Assembly (NCBI GenBank): GCA_019239425.1
Contig: JAFAZX010000045.1
Span: 186,001 to 250,000, forward strand
DNA from: Acidobacteriota bacterium
GTDB lineage: Bacteria; Acidobacteriota; Blastocatellia; Pyrinomonadales; Pyrinomonadaceae
Reading direction: 5' to 3'
Length of the DNA: 64,000 nt
The notes beneath the pieces were generated by a model that ran no database searches, had not been told where the DNA came from, and saw nothing but the letters and a program-made list of their open reading frames with translations. A program made the position numbers and the translations under genes. This document shows, piece after piece, positions 34,358-44,889 of the stretch (its first letter is position 1; each line of letters starts with the position of its first letter).

Positions 34358-35371
34358 TCAAGCCTTCTTCTCGTGGTGCCCGCCGAACTGGAAGCGCAGG
34401 GCGGAGAGAACCTTGTCGGCGTACTCGGCTTCGCCGCGCGAGACGAAGCGGTTGTAGAGCGCGGCGCTCAGGACGTGCGCGGGCGCGCCCTCCTCGACGG
34501 CCGCGAGGATCGTCCAGCGCCCTTCGCCCGAGTCCGAGACGCGCCCCTCGAAGCCTTTCAGCTCCGGGTCTTCGTGCAGCGCGATGGCCGCCAGATCGAG
34601 GAGCCACGAGGAGATGACGCTGCCGCGCCGCCACACTTCGGTTATGTCGGCGAGGTTGAAGTCGTACTGGTAAGCCTCCGGCTCGCGCAGCGGCGTCGTC
34701 TCCGCGTCGGCCGCGTGCTCGCGCTTGCCGACGTCGGCGTGGCGGAGGATGTTGAGCCCCTCGGCATACGCGGCCATCAGCCCGTACTCAATGCCGTTGT
34801 GCACCATCTTGACGAAGTGGCCCGCGCCGCTGGGGCCGCAGTGGAGGTAGCCGCGCTCGGCCGTCGCGGCCTCGCCCTCGCGCCCCCGCGTGCGCGGGAT
34901 GTCGCCCGCGCCGGGCGCGAGCGCGTCGAAGACGGGGCCGAGCCGCGTGACGGCCTCCGTGTCGCCGCCGATCATCAGGCAGTAGCCGCGCTCGGCGCCC
35001 CACACGCCGCCGCTCGTGCCCACGTCGACGTAGTGCAGCCCCCGCCCCTTCAGCTCGCCCGCGCGGCGCAGGTCGTCGCGGTAGTAAGAGTTGCCGCCGT
35101 CGACGACCGTGTCGCCCTCTTCCAGGAGCGGCACGAGTGACCCGAGCGAGCGGTCGACGACCGCCGCCGGAACCATCAGCCAGACGGCGCGCGGCCGCGC
35201 GAGCTTGCCGACGAACTCCTCAAGCGAGGAGGCGCCCGTCGCGCCCTCGGCCGCGAGCGCCGCGACCGAATCCGCGTTCAGGTCGTAGACCACGCACTCG
35301 TGGCCCGCCTTCATCAGACGCCGCACCATCCCCGCGCCCATGCGCCCGAGCCCGATCATCCCCAGTTGCAT
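34358..35371 (-). CDS. gnd: 6-Phosphogluconate dehydrogenase, decarboxylating (short type)
   Basis: A 337-residue enzyme converting 6-phosphogluconate to ribulose 5-phosphate with NAD(P). NAD loop [11 protein letters not shown] (5-15), 'VDGGNSYY', '[16 protein letters not shown]', and the catalytic '[12 protein letters not shown]'. The length is that of the short (NAD-type, GntZ/YqeC-like) subgroup rather than the 470-residue Gnd. It is 27 kb from zwf. An AGAAGGGGGAAG site precedes the ATG. It is separated by 32 bases from the MFS gene, with the same direction, so co-transcription is likely. Confidence 0.93.
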   Translation of the reverse strand: MQLGMIGLGRMGAGMVRRLMKAGHECVVYDLNADSVAALAAEGATGASSLEEFVGKLARPRAVWLMVPAAVVDRSLGSLVPLLEEGDTVVDGGNSYYRDDLRRAGELKGRGLHYVDVGTSGGVWGAERGYCLMIGGDTEAVTRLGPVFDALAPGAGDIPRTRGREGEAATAERGYLHCGPSGAGHFVKMVHNGIEYGLMAAYAEGLNILRHADVGKREHAADAETTPLREPEAYQYDFNLADITEVWRRGSVISSWLLDLAAIALHEDPELKGFEGRVSDSGEGRWTILAAVEEGAPAHVLSAALYNRFVSRGEAEYADKVLSALRFQFGGHHEKKA

Positions 35372-35418
35372 TCTCGCTTCCCCCTTCTATGTCTTTCGAC
35401 GACGCCGCCCCGTTCGAT

Positions 35419-38400
35419 TCATTTAACGCACTTCGGCTCGGCCCCGGCCGCCGGCGCGGCGAGCGGCGCGAGTCCGTACTTGTTAAGTAAGCTGTTGAGA
35501 GCCGGCACCGAGTCGGTCTCCGCCTTCCGCAGCCGAGCGAGCGCGGCGCGCAGAGACTCGCAAGACTCCGCCACGCGCACGCGCGCCGACTCCGCCGGGC
35601 GCACGTCGCCGCTCTCGACCATCGAAAGGTAGCGCGACAGGTCTCGGTTGATGAAGCCGAGGCCCCACGGCTCGGACGGCCCGTCCGCCACGGCTTCGAG
35701 TTCCTTGTCCAGGGCGGCCGCCGCGTCGAGCGCGTCCTTCGCGCGCGGGTCGGCCGAAAGCTTCCTCACCCTCTCGGCGAGTCCGGCGCGCAGGGACGCG
35801 ACCGCGTCGTAGGATTCGTAGGTGGCGCGCATCATCGCCGAAATCTCTTCGGCGAGTTCGAACTGCGCCGAGAGGTCTGCGGGCGCGACGCGGACGCGCG
35901 GGTCTAAGCTGACGGCGAGCGGCTGCCGGAAGGTCTCGCCGTCCACGGTCAGCACGACCTCGTAATGGCCGGGGACGACCAGAGGCCCCTGCGGCTGGTT
36001 GCGCGGCGTCTCGCCGGCGACGGCGTGGTCGGGCAGTGTGTACTCGACGTAGTCGAGACGCCCGCCGCGGAAGCCGAAGGGCAGCGCGGGCGGGTCGGGC
36101 AGACGCAAGTCCCACACGAAGCGGTTCAGGCCCTGCTTCGCCGTGAGCGTGGGCGGCGGCGCGAACCAGTACTCGGGCACGTTCGCAGGGAGGTTCGCGG
36201 CTGCGCCCGGCTTGTTCGTGAAGCGGCGCAGCACGCGGCCGCGCGGGTCGCGAATCTCAAGCGTCAGAGCGCGCGCGGGCGCAGTCAGGTAGTAGTCGAT
36301 GACGGCGCCGTCGGGCGGGTTCTCGCCCGCGGGCGTCTCCTTCCCGAGCGGCGTCTCCTGCCAGTTGTCCCAGCGCACGCGCACCGCGGTCGAAGGCTTG
36401 AAGAGGCGCGCGCGTTGGCCGGCGTTCGCGTCGAGCTGCCTGAGCGGCGAGAGGTCGTCGAGAATCCAGAGGCCCCGCCCGTAGGTCGCGGCGACGAGGT
36501 CGGACGCGTGGACGTAGAGGTCTCGCACGGGCGAGACGGGAAGATTAAGTTGGAGCGGTTGCCACGCCTCGCCGCCGTCGAAGGAGACGAACACGCCCTT
36601 GTCCGTGCCCGCGTAGAGCAGCCCCTTGCGCCCCGCGTCCTCGCGCACGACGTGCACAAGGCCGCGCTCGGGAAGGCCCGTCACAATCTTCTGCCAAGTC
36701 CGTCCGCCGTCTCTCGTCCGGAACGCGTAAGGGTTGAGGTCGCCGCGCTGACCTTGTGCGACGGCGTAGGCCGAGTCGGCGTCCGCGTGCGAAGCCTCGA
36801 CGCGCGTGAAGCTCGACCCTTCGGGCAGGCCCGGCGGCGTCACCTCGCGCCACGTCTTGCCGTTGTCGGTTGTGAGTTGCAGAAGCCCCGTGCTCGTGCC
36901 GACCCAGATGACGCCGCCGCGCAAGGGCGAAGGCGCGATGGCGCGAATCACGCCCGGCGCGGGCGCGCCCGCCTGCGACACCTCGCCCCCTTCCTCGCCT
37001 TCACTCTCGACGTGGCCCGCCCGCGCGGGCGTGCCCGCCGGCTTCTCAGTCTGCTGCGCCCCCGCCTTCACGGTCAGGTCTGGACTCAGCTCGCGCCACG
37101 TCTTCGCGCCGTCGTCCGAAGCGACGAGGCTCTGCGTGCCGACGTAGAGCGTCTTGTGGTCTACGGGCGAGAAGGCGAGCGGCGTCTCCCACGCGTAGCG
37201 CTGCTTCGGGCCGGGGACGAAGAGCGTGGAGAGCTGGCCCGTCCTCCTGTCTAAGCGGATGACGGTGCCGTACCAGCCGACGGAGTAGACGAGGTTCGGG
37301 TCGCGCGGGTCGGGCGCGATGTAGCCGCTCTCAAACGCTCCGGTCGAGAACCAGTCGCGGAAGGTGATGCGGCCGTAGTCGCTCCGCGCGGGCACGGCGA
37401 CCGAGCCGCTGTCCTGCTGCGCGGCGTAGGCGTAGTAGGGGAACCCGTCGTCGGTGATGACGTGGTAGAACTGTCCCGTCGGCTGGTTGTACCAGAGGCT
37501 CCACGTCCGCCCGCCGTCGAGCGTGAGGGTCGCGCCCTGATCCGTCCCCATCAACATCCGACGCGTGTTCGAAGGGTCGATCCAGAGGACGTGGTCGTCC
37601 TCGCCGCTCGGCGTCCCCTTGAACGCCTCGAAGGTCTTCCCGCCGTCAACCGAGCGGTAGGTCGAAGTCTGCATCACGTAGACCGTCTCGGGGTCGCGCG
37701 GGTCTGCGAACGTGCGTCCGAAGAACCAGCTCCCGACGACGCGCGCGTCCGTGGTCGAGCGCGCCCAGGTCTCGCCGCCGTCGTCCGAGCGGAAGAAGCC
37801 CTGATTCATGACGGCGTAGACGCGCCCCGGTTTCGGCGCGGGGGCGACGCCGATGCGCCCGCGCGACTTCTCGGGCAGCCCCCGGCCGCTCAGTTCTCTC
37901 CACGTCTCGCCGCCGTCCGTTGACTTGTAGATTTGCGACTCGGCCGGCAGCCGCTTGTCGTTCTGGGTGCCGGAGCGGCCGATGTACGCCGCGGCGTAGA
38001 TGGTGCGCGGGTCGCCGGGTGCCGCGCACATGTCGGCCACGCCGGCGCGTTCTCCCGTGGAGAGAACCTGCCGCCAACTCTTGCCGCCGTCCGTCGTCCT
38101 ATAGACGCCGCGCGCGACGCCCGAGAGCGGGTCGCCGAACGAGCCGACGAGGACGACTTCGGGGTCGCGCGGGTCTACGATGATCGAGTTGATGTAGCGC
38201 GTCTCGCGCAGGCCGACGTTCGTCCACGTCGCGCCGCCGTCCGTGGACTTGTAGACGCCGTCGCCTTCGGTCTCCTCGCCCGTCCCGACGTAGACGATGT
38301 CTGGGTTCGAAGGCGCGAGCGCGAGCGCCCCGACCGACGAGACGCGCGCGGCGTCGAAGACGGGATTCCAGACGATGCCGCCGTCGGTCGTCTTCCAGAC

Positions 38401-38637
38401 GCCGCCGCCCGGAGTCGACATGTAGTAGACGGCGGGGTTGCCGGGCACGCCCGCGACCGCGGTCACGCGCCCCGCACGGTGTGGCCCGACGAGCCGCCAG
38501 CGCAGCGCCGCGAAGCCGTCCTGCTCGTACCGCTGCCCCGCCGCGAGCCCCGCCGCCCCGGCAACGCATGTGAGAAGCAGCGCGGCCCGGCACGACCGCG
38601 CCGCCAGAAGAGAGAAACCTTTTATCACCTCGCCCAT
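35419..38637 (-). CDS. Secreted BNR/sortilin-like beta-propeller protein, copy B
   Basis: A 1072-residue exported protein with signal sequence (CRAALLLTCVAGAAGLAAG) followed by two propellers of BNR repeats ('WKTTDGGIVW', 'YKSTDGGATWTNVG', 'YRTTDGGKSWRQV', 'FRSDDGGETWARS', 'YRSVDGGKTFEAF'). A short Gly/Glu-rich insert lies near 530-560. The C-terminal 200 residues differ from copy A and hold helices ('FELAEEISAMMRATYESYDAVASLRAGLAERVRKL'). Function unknown: such proteins are often annotated as glycosyl hydrolases but I see no catalytic residues. It shares its general layout with copy A at 30329-33040. Confidence 0.85.
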   Translation of the reverse strand: MGEVIKGFSLLAARSCRAALLLTCVAGAAGLAAGQRYEQDGFAALRWRLVGPHRAGRVTAVAGVPGNPAVYYMSTPGGGVWKTTDGGIVWNPVFDAARVSSVGALALAPSNPDIVYVGTGEETEGDGVYKSTDGGATWTNVGLRETRYINSIIVDPRDPEVVLVGSFGDPLSGVARGVYRTTDGGKSWRQVLSTGERAGVADMCAAPGDPRTIYAAAYIGRSGTQNDKRLPAESQIYKSTDGGETWRELSGRGLPEKSRGRIGVAPAPKPGRVYAVMNQGFFRSDDGGETWARSTTDARVVGSWFFGRTFADPRDPETVYVMQTSTYRSVDGGKTFEAFKGTPSGEDDHVLWIDPSNTRRMLMGTDQGATLTLDGGRTWSLWYNQPTGQFYHVITDDGFPYYAYAAQQDSGSVAVPARSDYGRITFRDWFSTGAFESGYIAPDPRDPNLVYSVGWYGTVIRLDRRTGQLSTLFVPGPKQRYAWETPLAFSPVDHKTLYVGTQSLVASDDGAKTWRELSPDLTVKAGAQQTEKPAGTPARAGHVESEGEEGGEVSQAGAPAPGVIRAIAPSPLRGGVIWVGTSTGLLQLTTDNGKTWREVTPPGLPEGSSFTRVEASHADADSAYAVAQGQRGDLNPYAFRTRDGGRTWQKIVTGLPERGLVHVVREDAGRKGLLYAGTDKGVFVSFDGGEAWQPLQLNLPVSPVRDLYVHASDLVAATYGRGLWILDDLSPLRQLDANAGQRARLFKPSTAVRVRWDNWQETPLGKETPAGENPPDGAVIDYYLTAPARALTLEIRDPRGRVLRRFTNKPGAAANLPANVPEYWFAPPPTLTAKQGLNRFVWDLRLPDPPALPFGFRGGRLDYVEYTLPDHAVAGETPRNQPQGPLVVPGHYEVVLTVDGETFRQPLAVSLDPRVRVAPADLSAQFELAEEISAMMRATYESYDAVASLRAGLAERVRKLSADPRAKDALDAAAALDKELEAVADGPSEPWGLGFINRDLSRYLSMVESGDVRPAESARVRVAESCESLRAALARLRKAETDSVPALNSLLNKYGLAPLAAPAAGAEPKCVK

Positions 38638-38650
38638 CTCACCGCCCCAA

Positions 38651-41600
38651 TCATTGCCACTCGCAGAGCGTCTCGACGTACAGGGCGGAGCCGTCGCGCA
38701 GCCAGCCGTCGAGCTGCGACTGCTCCTTGAGCTGCTGCCCGCGCGCGCGGTCTACGACGACGAACTCGCACCTCAAGTCCGTGAGCGCCGTCATGTCGCC
38801 CCAGAGCTTCTCGAACTGCGCGACCGGGAAGACGTCCTCCTGTCCGTAGCCCCAACGCTTCTTCACGTCCTTCAGCGTGACGTAGGTGGGCATCCGGTTG
38901 CCGACCGCGCGGACGGCCTCGGCCACCAGCGCCTCGTCGCCGAGCGTCTCGCGCGTGAGGCCGAAGACGGAGAGCAGCGGGGCGATGCTCACCCAGGTCG
39001 TCAGCGAGTTGTAGTAGGAGAGTTCGAACTCCTTCTCCTCCCTCGGCATCGCCAAGCCCTCGACGAGGCGCAGGCGGCCGTCCACGCGCGCGAGTCCGCC
39101 GCCTCGGTCTTCGACGCGCCGCGGGATGACCTCGAAGGTCATCGCCGCGCCCTTCTGGATGTGAAGGCCCAGGAGCGCCGCGTCCGCGTCGGCCCCGACC
39201 GTGTCGATGTTGTGAACCAGAAGGTACTCGAGCTCCGGCCTCTCCGCGAGCAGACGCGCGAGCGTGCCGTTCTTCAGCATGTTGGGGATCTCGTACCAGT
39301 GGCCCACCGGGTGTAGACATTGGCTCGGCACGTTGTCTGTGTAGTCGCTCGCCTCGCCGCGCCCGCGCGCCCAGTCGAGGAGCGCGGCCTGCAGGCTCAG
39401 ACGCATCTTCTGCGCGCGCTCGTCCAAGACCTGGTGCGCCGTCTCCTCCCACGAGAAGCGCAGGTCGCGCACCGTCGGCACCATCCGCAGACCTATCGAG
39501 CGGCCGGGCGACAGAATCAAAGGCCCAGCGTAGCCGTAGCCGTCTTCCGCCGCAAGGTACTTTTCGATGTGCTGATGCGTGAGGTAGCTCGTGGTGAAGA
39601 CGTGCGGCAGAGCGCGCCCGCACAGACGCCCCGCCCGGCGGCTCTTGGCGAGATGGACTTCGACGAAGGTTCTGTGCCGCCCGCCCAGCTTGGCGAAGGG
39701 GTGGAGCGCCTTGACCACGCCCGCCCCCTGCGTCCAGCGGCTCCCGACGCCGCCCGCCATCGAGACGACGGCGACGCGGCCCGCGGCCAGAGCCTCCTCG
39801 CCGGCCCGGCGCATCTCGTCCGTCAGGCCGCCGAGCGCGTCGTGCACGTCGCCCGGCTCCACGTCGCCGATCTCGGTCGTGATGGGCAGGCGGTTCTGCG
39901 CCAGCCCGATGCGCCCGCCCTTCAGGTTCGCGCGAATCTGCTCGTGCTGCACGCGGTCGAACCCGTACTCTTCGAGCAGCTCCGACAGACCGCGCTCGCC
40001 CCCCTCCTGTTGTTTGATACGGGGCAGGAGGCGGTCGAAGAGAGCCTGAACCACTCCGTTCAGCTCGGGCCGCTCGCGGCTGGCGGCGGCGAAGGCGTCG
40101 AGGTCGGCGCGGCGCGAGGCGGTCAGCTCGTGGGCCTTAAGTCTAACGAGGCGGGGCGCGATCATCAGGTAGTAGCCCTGCGGCAAAAGCGCCGACTCCG
40201 AAGGCAACAGCTCGGCGGCCGTGCCGCGCTCGTTGATGGAGAAGTCGTAGACGACCGGCTCCATCGCGAACGGCAAAGCGTTCTCAAGCCGCCGCTTCGC
40301 CCGCGACATGGTCTCCTGCAGCCGCTCCTGCGCCTCAAGCTTCCGCCGCGGTTCGAAGATGAAGCCCATCCCGCCGCCCGACATCCCGCCGAGCATCCAG
40401 AAGCCCTGGAACTCTTCCGCGAACTGCGCGCGCACCTCCGCGATGAGCGTCTCGGTGTAGAGGTTGCTGACCCACGGGATGATGGTCTGCAAAGGGCCGA
40501 AGAAGTTCCGCGTCGTGGCCGCGCCGACCGAGGCGACGTCGCCGCGGACGAGGTGCGCGAGTATCTCGTCGAGAATCTTCCCCGCTTCGAGCCGCGCCTC
40601 CCACTCGGGCTTCGAGCGCAGCAGGTGCTTCTCCGTAACCATCTCGAGGACGGGGCCGACGTTCTGCGCCATCCCCCCGTGCACGAGCACGAGGCTCTCC
40701 TGCAAACGCCGCCGGCTCTCGGTCGACACGTCCTTCGAATCGAGGATGCGGTGGTTCGGGAGCAGGCGGCCTCGGGTGGTGCCGAACTCGGGATCGCCTT
40801 CGGTTGCCTCCCGCCCCTCGATGAGCTTGATGCCGGGCCAGACGCCGCCCGAGTCCTGCCAGCCGCCGCCCGAGCCCGCGAGCCACTCGCCGAGGATGGC
40901 CCGCGCCGCGACCTGCCTTCGGTCTTCCTCGGCGAGCGGCCCTTCCGTATTGCGTATCTGACAGGTGGCGCGCATGCAGACCGAGATGAGCGAGGCGAGG
41001 AGGTTGGTCGAGACGGCGAGGCGAGAGCCTTTGGGGATGCCGTTGACGTTACTCACCAACTCGATTCCGTAACCCGGCCCCACCAACCGCGCGAGCAGTT
41101 CCGCGAGACTCTGCCCAGACCCTTCGAGACCGGGCGGCACCAGCCCCGAGGCGATGAGCGCGGCCTTCAACAGTCCGAGGTAGTCGCGCGCGAAGTCGAA
41201 GACCTCGTCGAGCTCAGTGATGTCGGCCGTCGCCGAAAGGTCTACGCTCGCGAGCCTCAGCACCGGCTCATCAATAACGCGCAGGTACGCCTCGACGGGA
41301 GGACGCGGCCGCTCGTCGCGCCCTCTGACGCCGAGGTCGATGGAGACGTTGAGGACGCGCGCGCCTTCGGGGTAGTCCATCCCGAGAAAGAAGATGTCGC
41401 TCCACGCGCTGTGCGTGAGATCCATGCGGACGGGCGTCGCCTCGCGGAGTACCGGGAAGGGCGAGTCGTCGGAAGGCCGCCGGAGAAGCTCCGGCCTGAC
41501 TCTCAGGGCCTGGTCGAGCGGGTGGCCGACGCGGAACATCCACTGGTTGCCGCGGGCGGCCCGCACGCTCCGGCGCACCTGGTCGGCGAGGTTCTGAAAC

Positions 41601-41971
41601 GCGAGCTTGTGGTAGGTGGCGGCGAGCGCGCTCGACAGGGCGTCGCTCGGCCCCTCCTCTCCCTGGGCGGTCAGGAAGCGCTCCACCGCCTCCTCGAAGC
41701 GCCGCCCGAGGAGTTGCAGGTAGCCCTCGTAAGGGATGCGCCCGCCCGCCGGGAGTCCGGGTTTGGCGGGCAGGTGGAAGCGGTGAATCGCGTAGAGGAA
41801 GAAGCAGGCCCGCACGCGCTCAAGGAGGTTGGGACTCGCGCGGCGGAAGCATTCGAGGTCGGCGCACTCGGCGAGCAGTTCCGCGAGCGACGCCGACTGA
41901 CAGAACTCTTCCAGAGACCTGTTGCGCACCCGCGGGTCGGCGGAGGTGATGACGTCTACGAGGCGCTCCAT
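38651..41971 (-). CDS. GHMP kinase-UDPGP pyrophosphorylase fusion
   Basis: A roughly 1106-residue two-domain protein. The kinase part (about 170-600) has '[11 protein letters not shown]' (about 182, for the GGW-D loop of HddA/fucokinase-type enzymes), '[12 protein letters not shown]' (about 312-323; canonical PKGSGLGTSSIL) and '[11 protein letters not shown]' (526-536). The C-terminal part (about 735-1106) has [21 protein letters not shown], as in UDP-sugar pyrophosphorylases. The order is the reverse of Bacteroides FKP. Several ATP-loop residues are changed, so kinase activity is uncertain. It overlaps the upstream GalU-like gene by one base (TGATG), with a GTG one codon earlier as an alternative. 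Confidence 0.75.
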   Translation of the reverse strand: MERLVDVITSADPRVRNRSLEEFCQSASLAELLAECADLECFRRASPNLLERVRACFFLYAIHRFHLPAKPGLPAGGRIPYEGYLQLLGRRFEEAVERFLTAQGEEGPSDALSSALAATYHKLAFQNLADQVRRSVRAARGNQWMFRVGHPLDQALRVRPELLRRPSDDSPFPVLREATPVRMDLTHSAWSDIFFLGMDYPEGARVLNVSIDLGVRGRDERPRPPVEAYLRVIDEPVLRLASVDLSATADITELDEVFDFARDYLGLLKAALIASGLVPPGLEGSGQSLAELLARLVGPGYGIELVSNVNGIPKGSRLAVSTNLLASLISVCMRATCQIRNTEGPLAEEDRRQVAARAILGEWLAGSGGGWQDSGGVWPGIKLIEGREATEGDPEFGTTRGRLLPNHRILDSKDVSTESRRRLQESLVLVHGGMAQNVGPVLEMVTEKHLLRSKPEWEARLEAGKILDEILAHLVRGDVASVGAATTRNFFGPLQTIIPWVSNLYTETLIAEVRAQFAEEFQGFWMLGGMSGGGMGFIFEPRRKLEAQERLQETMSRAKRRLENALPFAMEPVVYDFSINERGTAAELLPSESALLPQGYYLMIAPRLVRLKAHELTASRRADLDAFAAASRERPELNGVVQALFDRLLPRIKQQEGGERGLSELLEEYGFDRVQHEQIRANLKGGRIGLAQNRLPITTEIGDVEPGDVHDALGGLTDEMRRAGEEALAAGRVAVVSMAGGVGSRWTQGAGVVKALHPFAKLGGRHRTFVEVHLAKSRRAGRLCGRALPHVFTTSYLTHQHIEKYLAAEDGYGYAGPLILSPGRSIGLRMVPTVRDLRFSWEETAHQVLDERAQKMRLSLQAALLDWARGRGEASDYTDNVPSQCLHPVGHWYEIPNMLKNGTLARLLAERPELEYLLVHNIDTVGADADAALLGLHIQKGAAMTFEVIPRRVEDRGGGLARVDGRLRLVEGLAMPREEKEFELSYYNSLTTWVSIAPLLSVFGLTRETLGDEALVAEAVRAVGNRMPTYVTLKDVKKRWGYGQEDVFPVAQFEKLWGDMTALTDLRCEFVVVDRARGQQLKEQSQLDGWLRDGSALYVETLCEWQ

Positions 41972-42840
41972 CACTTTCGGCCTTCGCCCGCGCCCGCGAG
42001 CTCGCGCTGCGCCAGCAGCTCACAGACGCCGGCCAGAACCTCTTCGCGGTCGCGCCCCGACAGCGCCATCGCGAGCTGCGCGTACAGGAGTCCGTACCGC
42101 ACGTCCACGGGGTAGCGCCGTCCCTTCGCCTCGAGCGCGAGGTACTGCTCACGCCGCGCCAGCTCGTCCAGGACGGGCGAGAGCAGGACTGGGCGTTCGC
42201 CCTTCCCCGCCTCGACGTGCCGCCCTAAGATTTCCATCACCGTCGGCGAGAGCACGTGCATGCCGAAGAAGCAGAGGTAGTGGCCCGCGCGCAGGCCCGG
42301 CACGGCGAGCGTCTGTTCGGCCTCGGTCGGCGTGGGCTTCTCGACGACCTGCTCGATCTGGTAGAGGTCTTTCGTCCCCGGCACGCGCCGCCCGCCGACC
42401 GCCCCGAAGTAGGGCAGGAGGTTCTCACGCGTGGCCTGCACGCCGGACACGGAGCAGGAACGGCCTTCGGCCACCTCCACCAACTGCCTTGCGCAGCCCG
42501 CGTCGCCGCTGCTCACGTAGACGTGGTCGCTGATCAGGTGGAGGAAGGGCTCGTCGCCCGTGAACTCGCGCGCGCAGTAGACGGCGTGGCCGTAGCCCAG
42601 CGGCTCGCACTGGTGAAAGAAGCTGAGGCGGCCCGCGTGCTCGCCGGCCGCCTCCTTGTACGCCGCCTCGTCCTCCGGGCAGACGACGATGCCGATGTCT
42701 TCGACGCCCGCCGAGAGCGTCTCCTCGACGATGATGTTGATGACGGGCTTCTGGCGGCCGTCCCGGTCGAACATCATCTGCAGGGGTATCGCCCGCTGAT
42801 TCCGCGCCGCCGCCGTGATGACGGCCCTTCTTACCTTCAT
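41971..42840 (-). CDS. GalU-like nucleotidyltransferase with altered nucleotide loop
   Basis: A 289-residue protein aligning with UTP-glucose-1-phosphate uridylyltransferases along most of its length ('[22 protein letters not shown]', '[19 protein letters not shown]', '[11 protein letters not shown]', '[12 protein letters not shown]', '[16 protein letters not shown]', '[22 protein letters not shown]'). The N-terminal phosphate loop is unusual: [18 protein letters not shown] in place of the family's GLGTRLLPATK. Its activity may be lost or changed. It is the first gene of a two-gene unit with the kinase-pyrophosphorylase fusion. It could also be a regulatory subunit. Confidence 0.75.
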   Translation of the reverse strand: MKVRRAVITAAARNQRAIPLQMMFDRDGRQKPVINIIVEETLSAGVEDIGIVVCPEDEAAYKEAAGEHAGRLSFFHQCEPLGYGHAVYCAREFTGDEPFLHLISDHVYVSSGDAGCARQLVEVAEGRSCSVSGVQATRENLLPYFGAVGGRRVPGTKDLYQIEQVVEKPTPTEAEQTLAVPGLRAGHYLCFFGMHVLSPTVMEILGRHVEAGKGERPVLLSPVLDELARREQYLALEAKGRRYPVDVRYGLLYAQLAMALSGRDREEVLAGVCELLAQRELAGAGEGRK

Positions 42841-42913
42841 GTAGCCCTTCCCCGTCGGTTTCGCCCGAGCCGGCTAAGGATACATCAAATCCGCGGAAAG
42901 GGGGGCGCGCCTC

Positions 42914-43072
42914 TTAGTCTGCGAACATGGGGATGCCGAAGGCGACGAGCCAGAGGAGGCCGAGGAGCAGGGCGAGGGCGCCGGCCGCCTTCCACCAGAG
43001 CTGCGTGGTGAGGCAGGTCGGGCACCTGTGCGAGAGGCGGCCGAGCGGCCGGCCGCAGTGACGGCACTTCAA
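42914..43072 (-). CDS. Zinc-ribbon membrane peptide (52 aa)
   Basis: TTG start with GGAG about ten bases before; sequence MKCRHCGRPLGRLSHRCPTC (C3, C6, C17, C20: a CxxC...CxxC zinc-ribbon pair) followed by one membrane segment 'LALLLGLLWLVAFGIPMF'. Such 'zinc ribbon plus one TM' peptides are common but not characterised. A stop lies 74 bases from the GalU-like start. Its cysteines and strong helix argue against a chance frame. Confidence 0.68.
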   Translation of the reverse strand: MKCRHCGRPLGRLSHRCPTCLTTQLWWKAAGALALLLGLLWLVAFGIPMFAD

Positions 43073-43171
43073 AGCGAGAGCTCCGATCCGGGGAGACGGG
43101 AGTTTCGTTCTTACTGTTGTGGGAAGTTCGTCGTCGGGTGGTGAGCAGTATCACAAGACGGGGCGAGCCTG

Positions 43172-43546
43172 TCAACGCTCCTGAAGCCAGCGCAGAGCCT
43201 CCTCGTAATCCCTGAAGGACTGGACGTGAATGTCCGCCTCTTCGGCCAGGATCGAGAACATGCGCAGCGTCTGGAAGGTGGCCTCGCGCTGGGAGACGGC
43301 CGCCCAGCGGTAGCGGCCCATCTCGCGCGTGTGCTCGATCAGGAAGCGCAAGACCTGCCGGGGGAACTCCGGCCCCGGCACGTCCATCTGCGCCCGCCGG
43401 TCGGTCAGGAAGTCGAAGCCGCGCACGTACGCCGGGTCGGCGAGCACGCGCTCCATCGCCGCCTCCCACTCCTTGAAGGGGGACTGGCCGGTCACCGTCA
43501 GGTAGACGATGCGCTCCCGCGTGTCGATGCGGTATGAGACGGCCAT
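43172..43546 (-). CDS. SpoIIAA-like (STAS-fold) protein (124 aa)
   Basis: ATG at 43546 with GGAG nine bases upstream; a frame 16 codons longer is open but has no ribosome site. 'VSYRIDTRERIVYLTVTGQSPFKEWEAAMERVLADPAYVRGFDFLTDRRAQMDV' is typical of the SpoIIAA-like family (a STAS-related fold seen in many Gram-negatives as a stand-alone protein). The rest, 'HTREMGRYRWAAVSQREATFQTLRMFSILAEEADIHVQSF', ends with a helix. No phosphorylatable Ser of anti-anti-sigma factors can be assigned. Function unknown. Confidence 0.68.
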   Translation of the reverse strand: MAVSYRIDTRERIVYLTVTGQSPFKEWEAAMERVLADPAYVRGFDFLTDRRAQMDVPGPEFPRQVLRFLIEHTREMGRYRWAAVSQREATFQTLRMFSILAEEADIHVQSFRDYEEALRWLQER

Positions 43547-43804
43547 ACGGGGGCTCCGGGTGGGCCGGGTCGAAAAAGTCGGGCGGCTCGCCACGTCGCG
43601 AGGGGCGAGGAGAATAGCAGAGGGGCCGCGTGTTGTCGAGAATATCCCGGGGGCGTCGGCCCCCTCCGCAACGACGCCTGCGCCGCATTCATTAATCCCT
43701 CGCCAAGCCCCCCGCGGCCTGTGCTAATATCGGGGAGGCGGCCTTCAACCCTACCCGGCCGGCCCGGCTAACCCAACTCCCGCCTCGCAAGGACACCCAG
43801 AGAC

Positions 43805-44857
43805 ATGGCAGGCATCGAAGAACTCCTGAAAGTCACAAGGCAGCACAACGCCTCAGACCTCCACCTCGTGAGCGGCTCGGCCCCGTACCTCCGCCTCGCC
43901 GGCGACATGGTGCGGCTCAACTACAAGAGCGTCTCGCCCGAGGTCTGCCAGGCGCTCGTCTACGGCATCCTGACCGACCGGCAGCGGGAGAGCTTCGAGG
44001 AGAATTGGGAGCTCGACTTCAGCTACCCCGTCCGCGACGTCGGCCGCTTCCGCGTCAACGTATTCATGCAGCGCGCGGGGCTGGCGGCGGTCTTCCGCCT
44101 CATCCCCGACGAGGTGCCGACGATGGAGGAGCTGGGGCTGCCCGAGCAGATCGTCGACCTCGTCGACGTCTCCGAAGGTCTCATCCTCGTCACCGGCCCC
44201 ACCGGGTCGGGCAAGTCGACGACGCTCGCCTCGATCATCCATAACATCAACGAGACGCGCCGCGCGCACGTCATCACCATCGAAGACCCGATTGAGTTCG
44301 TCCACCAGAACCGGCAGTGCCTGATTAACCAGCGCGAGGTGTCGAGCCACACGCACTCTTTCAGCAACGCCCTGCGCGCCGCCTTGCGCGAAGACCCGGA
44401 CATCATCCTCGTCGGCGAGATGCGCGACCTCGAAACGATCTCGCTCGCCATCACGGCGGCCGAGACCGGCCACCTCGTCTTCGCCACCCTCCACACGAAC
44501 AGCGCCATCAAGGCCGTCGACCGCATCATCGACGTCTTCCCGGACGGGCAGCAGGCGCAGATCCGCACGATGCTCTCGGAGAGCATGCGCGGCGTGATCG
44601 CGCAGGCCCTGCTCCCGCGCGCCGACGGCAAGGGGCGCGTCGCCGCGGCCGAAGTCCTCGTCAACGTCCCCGCGGTCGCCAACCTCATCCGCGAGGGCAA
44701 GGCCTACCAGATTCCCTCCGCCATGCAGACCGGCCGCGCCCAGGGGATGCTCACCTTCGACACCTCCATCAACGAACTCGTCCGCACGGGCGTCGTCACC
44801 CCGGAGGAGGGGCGAACCTTCCTCGCGCGGCGTGCGGCCGGCAGCAAGAGGGGGTGA
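43805..44857 (+). CDS. pilT: Type IV pilus retraction ATPase
   Basis: A 350-residue hexameric secretion ATPase that drives pilus retraction. 'ASDLHLVSGSAPYLRLAGDMV' is the N-terminal PAS-like module, Walker A GPTGSGKST at 131-139, Asp box VITIEDPIEF, Walker B with 'EDPDIILVGEMRD', His box 'TGHLVFATLHTNSA' and, diagnostic for PilT, 'VANLIREGKAYQIPS', the AIRNLIRE-like motif. No other pilus gene is in the window. AAGGAC is 11 bases before the ATG. Confidence 0.94.
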   Translation: MAGIEELLKVTRQHNASDLHLVSGSAPYLRLAGDMVRLNYKSVSPEVCQALVYGILTDRQRESFEENWELDFSYPVRDVGRFRVNVFMQRAGLAAVFRLIPDEVPTMEELGLPEQIVDLVDVSEGLILVTGPTGSGKSTTLASIIHNINETRRAHVITIEDPIEFVHQNRQCLINQREVSSHTHSFSNALRAALREDPDIILVGEMRDLETISLAITAAETGHLVFATLHTNSAIKAVDRIIDVFPDGQQAQIRTMLSESMRGVIAQALLPRADGKGRVAAAEVLVNVPAVANLIREGKAYQIPSAMQTGRAQGMLTFDTSINELVRTGVVTPEEGRTFLARRAAGSKRG

Positions 44858-44889
44858 GAGGATTTGAGAGGTTCCGTCGGGGTATACCG

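Noticed and set aside
39320..42115. 931-codon open frame on the plus strand opposite the kinase-pyrophosphorylase fusion
   Set aside because: It is an antisense shadow produced by high GC at third positions; its product is an Arg/Val/Glu-rich sequence without family motifs, while the minus strand has clear kinase and pyrophosphorylase motifs.
42885..43688. 267-codon minus-strand frame covering two short genes
   Set aside because: Arg/Pro-rich shadow in another frame; the zinc-ribbon peptide and the SpoIIAA-like protein explain the region better.
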